64,000 bases of DNA, taken from Craterilacuibacter sp. RT1T (GTDB lineage: Bacteria > Pseudomonadota > Gammaproteobacteria > Burkholderiales > Chromobacteriaceae). The stretch spans positions 434,001 through 498,000 of the forward strand of contig NZ_JAMFLI010000001.1 in assembly GCF_023502145.1 (NCBI RefSeq). Reading direction: 5' to 3'. The notes under the pieces were generated by a model. That model ran no database searches and was not told where the DNA came from. It saw nothing but the letters and a program-made list of their open reading frames with translations. Both the position numbers and the translations under genes were made by a program. The number at the start of each line of letters is the position of its first letter. Position 1 is the first letter of the stretch. This document shows positions 19,074 to 26,705 of the stretch, piece by piece.

Positions 19074-19107
19074 AAAGGCGCACGCCAGTATGTCGGGTGC
19101 GCCTTTG
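19074..19107. terminator. Bidirectional terminator between convergent genes
   Basis: The perfect 10-bp stem AAAGGCGCAC / GTGCGCCTTT lies between the Nudix gene and the minus-strand membrane-protein gene. It has A/T flanks on both sides. Confidence 0.75.
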
Positions 19108-19131
19108 TTATTGACTCTGGCAGGGACAGTC

Positions 19132-19725
19132 TTAGTACAAGCTATCTTGCTTGCCGTCAGGCGAAGCTTGATCCGGTTGGCTGTTGCTTATTTGCGTTTC
19201 GCCAGGCAGCTCTATCAGTCCCAGATTGCTGCCGGTTGAAAACGCAAACACCATCAGCATGGCTGCCAGCGGTGAAAACAGCAGAATCCCGCCCAGTACC
19301 CGCATGCGGCTGGCGCCCGAGACGGTGGCCAGTGCATGCAGCATCACCGTCACCCCGTAAAACGCGATGGCTATCGTCGCAATCTCGGCCACATCGGTCG
19401 GTAACCAGCTCGTCAGTGGTGTCAAAACCTGCACCAGCCCCGCCACCAGCAGCAGGCTGAACAAGGGCGTCTCGACCGGCGCTTTGGCCAGGCGCAGCCA
19501 CCACTGCATGAACTGCGCCATCAGCAGGGTTTCCATCGCACCGAACACCGTGAAAAACAGCAGCTTGCCTGCGATGTCGCCGCCAACGCTGCCCGCACCG
19601 GCTGCGGCAATAATGCCCAGCAATAGCAAGGTGACAACGAGCTGCCATGTCGGGTACTGATAGTGCGCCGCCTCGCGTACGCGCCAGCGCATCAGGTCTA
19701 GGGCATCGTGAATCAGTTTATCCAT
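19132..19725 (-). CDS. Integral membrane protein, possibly YIP1 family
   Basis: This 197-residue protein has about five membrane helices between residues 25 and 170. It starts MDKLIHDALDLMRWRVREA, followed by helices such as WQLVVTLLLLGIIAAAGAG. The pattern resembles bacterial YIP1-domain proteins, but I am not certain. The ATG at 19725 lies one base after purU, so the two are likely co-transcribed. The open frame runs further upstream only as a shadow of purU. Confidence 0.7.
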   Translation of the reverse strand: MDKLIHDALDLMRWRVREAAHYQYPTWQLVVTLLLLGIIAAAGAGSVGGDIAGKLLFFTVFGAMETLLMAQFMQWWLRLAKAPVETPLFSLLLVAGLVQVLTPLTSWLPTDVAEIATIAIAFYGVTVMLHALATVSGASRMRVLGGILLFSPLAAMLMVFAFSTGSNLGLIELPGETQISNSQPDQASPDGKQDSLY

Positions 19726-19726
19726 C

Positions 19727-20590
19727 TCAGTCGAACACCACGGTCTTGTTGCTGTAGGAGAGTACCCGGTTGTCGATATGCCAGCGCACCGCGCGCGACA
19801 GCACCACTTTTTCCAGATCCCGTCCTTTTTGCACCAGATCCTCGACATTGTCGCGATGCGAGATGCGGGTGACTTCCTGCTCGATAATCGGGCCTTCGTC
19901 CAGCTCTTGCGTGACATAGTGGCTGGTGGCACCGATCAGCTTCACGCCGCGGGCAAAGGCGCGATGATAGGGCTTGGCACCATCGAAAGCCGGCAGGAAA
20001 CTGTGGTGGATGTTGATCACGCGGTCTGGATAGCGTTCGACGAATTTCTCCGACAGCACCTGCATATAGCGCGCCAGCACGATAAAGTCGGTGCCGGCTT
20101 CCTGTAGCAGACGCCATTGCTCGGCTTCGGCCTCGGCCTTGTTCTCTTTGCTCACCGGTACCACATGGAAAGGAATGCCGTTGAATTCGACGATGCGGCG
20201 GCAGTCTTCATGGTTGGAAATCACCAGCGGAATATCACAGCCCAGCTCGCCGATGCGCCAGCGGTGCAACAGGTCTACCAGGCAGTGTTCGTACTTGGAG
20301 ACAAAAATTGCCATTTTTGGCTTGTGTGTCGATAGCGATGTACGCCACTTCATATTGTGCAGGGCGGCAATCGGGGCGAATGCCGCCTCGAAATTTTCCA
20401 TCGGCAGGGTAAAGCCTTCCAGTTCCCACTGGATGCGCATCAGGAACAGGTTTTCGCTTTCGTCCTGATGCTGGTCGGCATGCATGATGTTGGCGTTGTA
20501 GCTCATCAGGAAATTGGCAATGGCGGCAACCAGACCTTTATTGTCCGGACAGCTGACCAGCAAGGTGGCCGAGGGTTTGTTTTGGCTCAT
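19727..20590 (-). CDS. purU: Formyltetrahydrofolate deformylase
   Basis: PurU hydrolyses 10-formyltetrahydrofolate to formate and tetrahydrofolate, balancing one-carbon pools. The 287-residue protein has an N-terminal ACT domain (about 8-85) and a formyltransferase-like domain with the catalytic region NIHHSFLPAF and a downstream GATSHYVTQELDEGPIIEQ. It lies near folD, another one-carbon gene on the same strand. Confidence 0.96.
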   Translation of the reverse strand: MSQNKPSATLLVSCPDNKGLVAAIANFLMSYNANIMHADQHQDESENLFLMRIQWELEGFTLPMENFEAAFAPIAALHNMKWRTSLSTHKPKMAIFVSKYEHCLVDLLHRWRIGELGCDIPLVISNHEDCRRIVEFNGIPFHVVPVSKENKAEAEAEQWRLLQEAGTDFIVLARYMQVLSEKFVERYPDRVINIHHSFLPAFDGAKPYHRAFARGVKLIGATSHYVTQELDEGPIIEQEVTRISHRDNVEDLVQKGRDLEKVVLSRAVRWHIDNRVLSYSNKTVVFD

Positions 20591-20620
20591 GCTTCTCTTT
20601 CATATGCATAAAACCCATGC

Positions 20621-20647
20621 AAAACGCCACAGCCTGGGCTGTGGCGT
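20621..20647 (-). terminator. Terminator after folD
   Basis: The stem CGCCACAGCC / GGCTGTGGCG is followed on the minus strand by TTTT. It separates folD from purU. Confidence 0.65.
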
Positions 20648-20664
20648 GCTTGGGGCGAATTAGC

Positions 20665-21516
20665 TCAGGCGTGCAGATTGGCCGAATCCAGCGTGTTCTG
20701 CAACAGGGTTGCGATAGTCATCGGGCCGACACCGCCGGGAACCGGGGTAATAAAGGCTGCGCGTTCGCGCGCCGCTTCAAATTCGACATCGCCGCATAGC
20801 GAGCCGTTCTCCAGGCGGTTGATGCCGACATCGATAACTACCGCGCCCGGCTTGATCCACTCGCCCTTGACGAAATTGGGCTTGCCGACCGCCGCGACCA
20901 CGATATCGGCGGCAGCAACCTCGGCCGCCAGATCGGCGGTGGCGCTATGGCAGACGGTGACGGTGGCGCGCGCCAGCAGCATTTCCAGCGCCTGCGGACG
21001 GCCAACAATATTGGAGGCGCCAACGATCACGGCTTTTTTACCCTTGGGGTCGATACCATAAGACTCGAGCAGCGTCATCACGCCGCGTGGCGTGCAGGGG
21101 CGCAGCAGCGGCATCTTGATTGCCAGGCGGCCCATATTGTAGGGATGAAAGCCGTCTACATCCTTTTTCGGGTCAATGCGTTCGATTACGGCTTGCGGTT
21201 CGATATGTTTGGGCAGCGGCAGTTGCACCAGAATACCGTCTACGCTGTCGTCGGCATTGAGCTGGTCGATGATGGCCAGCAGTTCATCCTGCGTGGTACT
21301 GGCTGGCAGGTCCCATGCCAGCGAGCGGATGCCGGCTTTTTCACAGCTGCGCTTTTTATTGCGCACATAAACGCCGGAGGCCGGATCGTCGCCGATCAGG
21401 ATGACGGCGAGCGCAGGCGCGCGTTTACCTGCGGCCAGGCGTGCGTCTACACCCTCGCGTACTTGAGTGATCAGCGTTTCTGCGACTGCCTTGCCATCAA
21501 TGAGTTGTGCCGACAT
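20665..21516 (-). CDS. folD: Bifunctional methylenetetrahydrofolate dehydrogenase / methenyltetrahydrofolate cyclohydrolase
   Basis: FolD converts methylene- to formyltetrahydrofolate with NADP. The 283-residue protein has the active-site region [17 protein letters not shown], the motif PCTPRGV and the dinucleotide region [12 protein letters not shown], where the usual Arg of GRSxIVG is Ala. It ends [20 protein letters not shown], the family signature. Confidence 0.96.
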   Translation of the reverse strand: MSAQLIDGKAVAETLITQVREGVDARLAAGKRAPALAVILIGDDPASGVYVRNKKRSCEKAGIRSLAWDLPASTTQDELLAIIDQLNADDSVDGILVQLPLPKHIEPQAVIERIDPKKDVDGFHPYNMGRLAIKMPLLRPCTPRGVMTLLESYGIDPKGKKAVIVGASNIVGRPQALEMLLARATVTVCHSATADLAAEVAAADIVVAAVGKPNFVKGEWIKPGAVVIDVGINRLENGSLCGDVEFEAARERAAFITPVPGGVGPMTIATLLQNTLDSANLHA

Positions 21517-21589
21517 GCGTGGTATTCCTAGGGGAGGGCTGAATCAAAATGACATTTTCGCATTATTACGCCCCCTTTCTCAATGGGTA

Positions 21590-21618
21590 TTGACAGGGCA
21601 AAGGCTAGCCAGTATAGT
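21590..21618 (+). promoter_or_regulatory. Sigma70 promoter of the Pro-Arg-His tRNA operon
   Basis: TTGACA (21590-21595) and TATAGT (21613-21618) are separated by 17 bases. They lie 15 bases ahead of tRNA-Pro. Confidence 0.75.
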
Positions 21619-21633
21619 TTGCTCCTCAGTTGG

Positions 21634-21710
21634 CGGAGTGTGGCGCAGCCCGGTAGCGCACCTGGTTTGGGACCAGGGGGTCCAAGGTTCGAATCCTTGT
21701 ACTCCGACCA
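21634..21710 (+). tRNA. tRNA-Pro (anticodon TGG)
   Basis: The 77-base cloverleaf starts CGGAGTG, has anticodon TGG in GTTTGGGAC, and ends TACTCCG, A, CCA. The CCA is encoded. Confidence 0.96.
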
Positions 21711-21741
21711 CAAGAACACGCAGTACCTGACAGATAGACTT

Positions 21742-21818
21742 GCGCCCGTAGCTCAACCGGATAGAGCACCGACCTTCTAAGTCGGGGGTTACAGGTTCGA
21801 TTCCTGTCGGGCGCACCA
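21742..21818 (+). tRNA. tRNA-Arg (anticodon TCT)
   Basis: The acceptor stem GCGCCCG / CGGGCGC closes a 77-base cloverleaf with anticodon TCT and an encoded CCA. Confidence 0.96.
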
Positions 21819-21830
21819 CGGTTTTACGGT

Positions 21831-21907
21831 GGTGGATATAGCTCAGTTGGTAGAGTCCCGGATTGTGATTCCGGTTGTCGTGGGTTCGAGCCCCATTATC
21901 CACCCCA
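21831..21907 (+). tRNA. tRNA-His (anticodon GTG)
   Basis: The gene starts with the extra G at position -1 typical of histidine tRNA, followed by GTGGATA, which pairs with TATCCAC. The anticodon is GTG and CCA is encoded. The discriminator C pairs with the extra G. Confidence 0.95.
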
Positions 21908-21915
21908 AAAATATT

Positions 21916-21951
21916 AAAGCCCTGATCTCCTTGTGAAATCAGGGCTTTTTT
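21916..21951 (+). terminator. Terminator of the second tRNA operon
   Basis: The stem AAGCCCTGAT / ATCAGGGCTT is followed by six T residues. Confidence 0.85.
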
Positions 21952-22156
21952 GCGTGGATAAAACGATGGGCTGCACGAATTGTTACGCACACCGTGGAGT
22001 AGTCACACGAAAGCGATTGCTGCAAACCTTAGTCGGTGCAAAAAAGAGGCTTATTATTTCTGCTGGCCAGCTTGTCGTAAGCGCCTATCGCTTTGAGGCC
22101 GGGTTTCCACACGAATCAGACCTGATTTCAAGGCAACTTCTGCCAAATTTGCGTAT

Positions 22157-22174
22157 TATGATTTATATATCATA
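22157..22174. promoter_or_regulatory. AT-rich inverted repeat upstream of the first SulP gene
   Basis: TATGAT and ATCATA are separated by six bases, 17 bases before the GTG start of the first transporter. It may be an operator or part of the promoter. Nothing else was seen in 21952-22190. Confidence 0.3.
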
Positions 22175-22190
22175 TACGAAATAATATACC

Positions 22191-24326
22191 GTGAGCTTCC
22201 TTTCTTCTCGCTTGCCGGCTATTTCCAGTGGCAGCTTGCTTGGCGTAATTGCCATGACGATCGCTGCGGCTTATGCCTCTTTATTGTTTCAGGGCGCGGC
22301 TTCCGCCTATACCGGTTTGGGTTTCTGCATACTGATGCTTGGAACCGCCGTCGGTGCCATGGTGGTTGCCGTTAAAAGCCGCCAGCCGGGGCTGATTACC
22401 GGGCCGGACGAGGCTGCCACCATCGCGTTGGCCTCTGTCATTGCCGGAATCGCAGGTTTGCGCTCTAGTGCATCCACCTCGCCCGAAGCCGCGGCCCTGA
22501 TGGTTATCATCTTAATGGGCAGTGCCGGCTTGCTGGCGGGCGTGCTGTTCTGGCTGGTCGGACGCTTTCATTTGGGGCAGTTGATTCGTTACTTGCCGTA
22601 TCCGGTCATCAGCGGCTTTCTGGCCGGATCAGGCCTATTGCTGCTATGGGCAGGTTTAGGTTTGGCCGGTGGCATCGATCATCTCGGACTCAGTCACCCC
22701 GCAACCTTCCTGCAACTGTTGCCACGCTGGCAGTTTTGCTTGCCGGCCTTATTGCTGGCCATCGCATTGGTGAGAGGAGGGCGTTATATTTCCCATTCCC
22801 TATTGATGCCGATGACCTTGCTAGCCGCCGTGGTGTTGTTTTTCAGTGTGGTGTGGTTAAGCGGTGCCGATGTGGGCGGCTTGCGGCAGGCGGGTTGGTT
22901 GTATCAGCCTCCTGTGCAGGATGATTCTTTTGATTACGCCCGCTTTGCCGCCGCCTGGGCGACGCTTAAGCCCGATTTTTTTCTGTCTGCCTTGCCGCAG
23001 TTGTTGCTGGTCGCGCTGGTGGCTTTACTGGCTATGCTGTTGCAGACCTCGGCGCTGGAGCAGGTATTGGGGCATGATCTTGAGCTGGATGCCGAGTTGC
23101 GTGCGCAAAGCACGGCCAATTTACTGGGTGGCTGTTGTGGCGCTTTGCCCATGGTGCCGTTTATCAGCGACACCTTGCTGAATCTGGATATTGCCGGTCC
23201 CAATCGTTTAGCCGGTATGGTGATGGCTCTGCTATGTGTGTTGGGTGCCATCGCCGGTTTGTCCATCATGCCCTGGATTCCCCAGTTTGTTCTGGCGGCC
23301 ATCCTGATTTACTTCGGCGTCGGGCTCTTGTCGGACACCCTGATCAAGGAATATGGCCGTGCACGGCGGGCAGACTATGCCGTTATGTTGTTGGTGGCTC
23401 TGACGGTCAACCTGTTCGGCTTCATGCAAGGTGCGCTGCTGGGCGTGCTGTTTACCGCCGGATTTTTTCTGCGCGATTACAGCCGCCTCCAGCCGGTACG
23501 CCAGCAATACCATGCCGGCAATGCGCCCGGGCGGGTGAGCCGTCCGGTGACGCAACATGTCGCGCTGGAGGTCGATCCGCACTGGCTGGCGGTCTATGTG
23601 CTGGAAGGCTATCTGTTTTTTGGCAGCGCCCACCGCCTTTACCAGCAGGTTAAAGCGGCATTCAACCACACCTATCCGGAGTGTCTGATACTGGATATGG
23701 GGCGGGTGCAAGGCATCGATGCAACCGGCATCGCGATGCTGGACAAGCTGGCGCAGCGTCAGGCCGAGCGCCAAGGCGTACTGGTCTTGTGTGATATGCG
23801 CGCAGGTTTGCCGTTGCCGCAGGGCGTGGGCATCGTGTACCAGCCGGATCTGAATCACGCGCTTGAATACGCCGAAGACTTGCGTCTGGTGCGGCTGGGC
23901 TTAGCAGACGATGAGGCACAGCCGCTGCCAGGCCTTCTGGATGAGCTGGCTGCCTATCTGAAGCCGCGATCCTATCAGGCTGGCGAGCTATTGATCCGTC
24001 AGGGAGACACCGCGCAGGGGTTGCTGTTTATCACGGCAGGCAGTGTGTCGGTGCGGCTGATGCAGGCATCGGGCAAGACCATCCGCTTGCGCCGTTTTAT
24101 GTGTGGCACCGTGCTGGGAGAAGTCAGTCTCTATGCCGGCACGGCAACCAGTGCCAGCGTATATGCCGACGAGGCCACCCGGGTATTGCAACTGAGTCCG
24201 GCAGCCTTGTCGCAACTGGAATTCCGTGCGCCGGCACTGGCTTTGCAACTGCACCGCCAGATCGCGGCGGTGATGGCTAACCGCCTGCAAGACACCAATC
24301 TTAGCTTGCTACAGGCGGCAGCCTGA
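22191..24326 (+). CDS. SulP-family anion transporter fused to STAS and cyclic-nucleotide-binding domains (copy 1)
   Basis: This 711-residue membrane protein has a SulP/SLC26-type transport domain (about 10-440, roughly 10-12 helices; RYLPYPVISGFLAGSG is typical). A STAS domain follows (about 460-570, DMGRVQGIDATGIAMLDKL), then a Crp-like cyclic-nucleotide-binding fold (about 590-705). In the phosphate-binding cassette the Glu is kept (VLGEVSLY), but the Arg that binds the cyclic phosphate is Thr (GTATSASV). The start is a GTG without a strong ribosome site. Its paralogue follows after 31 bases. The substrate is unknown. Confidence 0.88.
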   Translation: MSFLSSRLPAISSGSLLGVIAMTIAAAYASLLFQGAASAYTGLGFCILMLGTAVGAMVVAVKSRQPGLITGPDEAATIALASVIAGIAGLRSSASTSPEAAALMVIILMGSAGLLAGVLFWLVGRFHLGQLIRYLPYPVISGFLAGSGLLLLWAGLGLAGGIDHLGLSHPATFLQLLPRWQFCLPALLLAIALVRGGRYISHSLLMPMTLLAAVVLFFSVVWLSGADVGGLRQAGWLYQPPVQDDSFDYARFAAAWATLKPDFFLSALPQLLLVALVALLAMLLQTSALEQVLGHDLELDAELRAQSTANLLGGCCGALPMVPFISDTLLNLDIAGPNRLAGMVMALLCVLGAIAGLSIMPWIPQFVLAAILIYFGVGLLSDTLIKEYGRARRADYAVMLLVALTVNLFGFMQGALLGVLFTAGFFLRDYSRLQPVRQQYHAGNAPGRVSRPVTQHVALEVDPHWLAVYVLEGYLFFGSAHRLYQQVKAAFNHTYPECLILDMGRVQGIDATGIAMLDKLAQRQAERQGVLVLCDMRAGLPLPQGVGIVYQPDLNHALEYAEDLRLVRLGLADDEAQPLPGLLDELAAYLKPRSYQAGELLIRQGDTAQGLLFITAGSVSVRLMQASGKTIRLRRFMCGTVLGEVSLYAGTATSASVYADEATRVLQLSPAALSQLEFRAPALALQLHRQIAAVMANRLQDTNLSLLQAAA

Positions 24327-24357
24327 GTATGCGGATGCTGCACTTGGACTTCACTTA

Positions 24358-26508
24358 ATGAAAGCAAACCACCGTGGTTTAATGTCAGCCGTGATGAGCG
24401 CCAGCTTGCTGAGTCTGGTTGCGATGACGGCTGCTGCTGCCTACGCCGCCTTGTTGTACCGGGGCGTGGCAGCCAGTTATTTTTCGCTGGGGTATTGCGT
24501 GCTGATGCTGGGTTCGGCAGCAGGTGCCGTGGCGCTTGCCTTTTCCAGCCGTATGCCTGGCATGATAGGCGGTGCCAGTGAGGCGGCGGTGATTGTGCTG
24601 GCCAGCCTGTTTTCCGCCTTGTCATCCACCCTGTTTTTTCCCGGCATCAGTGCCGAGGCCGCCGCGCTGAGCATCCTGGTACTGACTGCGCTTTCCAGTT
24701 TTATGTCCGGTTTATTGCTGTGTCTGGCCGGGCGCTACCGGCTGGGCGTCCTGGTGCGCTACCTGCCTTATCCGGTGATCTGCGGTTTTCTGGCCGGCTC
24801 CGGCATGATGCTGCTTTTGGCCGGAATGGCCTTGGCGGGCGGGCTGGATGAATTGTCGCTGGCGCAGCCGGCCTCCTGGCTGATGCTGGGGGGGCGTTTT
24901 ACGCTGGTTTTGCCGGCCTTGCTACTAGGGTTCGTGCTATGGCTGGCCGGTTATCGCATTTCGCACCCGTTGCTTGTCCCTGTGGCGCTGCTATTGGGCG
25001 TGCTGCTGTTTTACCTGGTTGCCGCACTATCGGGGCAGGGCACGGTTGCATTGCAAAGCGCGGGCTGGCTGTCGGTGCCCAATATGGGGAATGGCATCGG
25101 CTTTACCCGGGTATGGGGCGCATGGCACGAGATTCAGGCTTCGCACCTGCTGGTCGCATTGCCTCAGGTCATGCTGGTGCCGGTTGTGGTACTGATGGCG
25201 GCCTTGCTGGAGTCCAGTTCGCTGGAGCGGGCCAGCGGTTACGATCTGGACATGGATCATGAACTGTCGGTGCTGGGGGGCGCGAATCTGGGGGCCAGCC
25301 TGTTTGGCGGCTTGCCGAATGTCCCTTTTCTTAGCGACACCCTGTTGAATCTGCAAATTGGCGGCCAGAGCCGCGCGGCGGGGCTGTTGCTGGCTGGCGG
25401 CTGTGTGCTGGGTGCCGGTCTGGGTTTGCAGCTGATCCCATGGATTCCGGTTTTTGTGCTGGCCTCCGTGCTGGTGTATTTCGGCATGGGGCTCATTGGC
25501 GAAACCCTGCTTGAAGGCTGGCAGCAGATGTCGCGGGCCGATTTTTTTGTGCTGCTGTCGGTGGCGCTGGCAATCAATCTGTTGGGCTTTATGCAAGGCG
25601 CGCTGGTCGGGGTATTGCTGGCGGGCCTGTTGTTTTTGCGTGACTATGCCCGCCTGAATCCGGTACGACAGTATTACGATGCAGCCGGTGCCCCTAGCCG
25701 GGTAAATCGTGCGCCGGCCCAACGCACCGCCTTGACCCGCGAGCCGCAATGGCTGGCGGTTTATGTGCTGGAAGGCTATCTGTTTTTTGGTGCAGCCCAG
25801 CGCCTGTACGATCAGGTCAAGCACCAATTGCAGGCGTATCCGGTGCGCACGCTGGTGTTTGATCTTGCGCGGGTGCAGGGGGTGGATGCGACGGCATTGG
25901 CGCTGTTTGCCAAGATGGCGCAGCGCATGGGCGATAGCGGCGGGCAGATGCTGCTGTCTGCCGGACGGGCCGGCGTGCGGGTGAGTTTTTCCCGGCTGGA
26001 TGGTCAGGCCGGCATCGTGATGCATTACCCCGACCTTGACCATGCGCTGGAAGCGGCGGAAAGCGGGCAACTGGCACAACAAGCGGCACCGGCCGCCTTA
26101 TGCCCGGACTATACCGGCCTGATCGAGCAGCTCCAGCCTTATCTGGCGCCGATGACGCATGCGGCTGGTGCTGTGTTGATACGGCAGGATGCACCGCCAT
26201 CCGGGTTATTGTTTATCGCCTCGGGTAGCGTCTCGGTGCGGGTTAAGCCGGCGGATGGACCCGAGTTACGGCTGCGCCGTTTTTGTGATGGCACGATTCT
26301 GGGCGAGATCAGCCTGTATCGCGCCAGCCCGACCGTGGCATCGGTCATTGCCGATGAAACCGTGCATGGCTGGCATTTGCCGCTGGAGGCGCTGCTCCGG
26401 CTGGAGCAGGACGCACCACAACTGGCCTTGCGCCTGCACCGCTATGTAGTGGGCGTGATGGCGGTGCGTCTGAACGAAACCAACCGCAGCCTGTTGCAGG
26501 CAGGCTGA
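24358..26508 (+). CDS. SulP-family anion transporter fused to STAS and cyclic-nucleotide-binding domains (copy 2)
   Basis: This 716-residue paralogue of the preceding gene has the same three-part layout, and the two align along their whole length. It keeps RYLPYPVICGFLAGSGMMLL in the transport domain. The STAS motif reads DLARVQGVDATALALF, so the usual Gly after DAT is Ala. The cyclic-nucleotide-binding cassette reads ILGEISLYRASPTVASV, again with Thr in place of the phosphate-binding Arg. It converges on the cyclase gene with a 197-base gap in which no clear terminator is visible. Confidence 0.88.
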   Translation: MKANHRGLMSAVMSASLLSLVAMTAAAAYAALLYRGVAASYFSLGYCVLMLGSAAGAVALAFSSRMPGMIGGASEAAVIVLASLFSALSSTLFFPGISAEAAALSILVLTALSSFMSGLLLCLAGRYRLGVLVRYLPYPVICGFLAGSGMMLLLAGMALAGGLDELSLAQPASWLMLGGRFTLVLPALLLGFVLWLAGYRISHPLLVPVALLLGVLLFYLVAALSGQGTVALQSAGWLSVPNMGNGIGFTRVWGAWHEIQASHLLVALPQVMLVPVVVLMAALLESSSLERASGYDLDMDHELSVLGGANLGASLFGGLPNVPFLSDTLLNLQIGGQSRAAGLLLAGGCVLGAGLGLQLIPWIPVFVLASVLVYFGMGLIGETLLEGWQQMSRADFFVLLSVALAINLLGFMQGALVGVLLAGLLFLRDYARLNPVRQYYDAAGAPSRVNRAPAQRTALTREPQWLAVYVLEGYLFFGAAQRLYDQVKHQLQAYPVRTLVFDLARVQGVDATALALFAKMAQRMGDSGGQMLLSAGRAGVRVSFSRLDGQAGIVMHYPDLDHALEAAESGQLAQQAAPAALCPDYTGLIEQLQPYLAPMTHAAGAVLIRQDAPPSGLLFIASGSVSVRVKPADGPELRLRRFCDGTILGEISLYRASPTVASVIADETVHGWHLPLEALLRLEQDAPQLALRLHRYVVGVMAVRLNETNRSLLQAG

Positions 26509-26705
26509 GGTCGGGTCTTGTTTTGGGCGATGTCCCGCTTATGCGTTGGCGCAGATGGGTGTTGGACTTTCCGCCTGCAGCGCGCAGCCGATCGCCACGT
26601 TGCACCCGTTGAGATGGGGGAGGGCGATCATGCACCCACCTTGGGTGCGGGTCGTTCAAGCAGGCGCCGGCGGTGTCTGTCCAGGGTCTCTGGCATCGGC
26701 TTTAC

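Noticed and set aside
21634-26508. Genomic island inserted at the tRNA cluster
   Set aside because: No integrase, no direct repeat of a tRNA 3' end and no marked change in base composition was seen.
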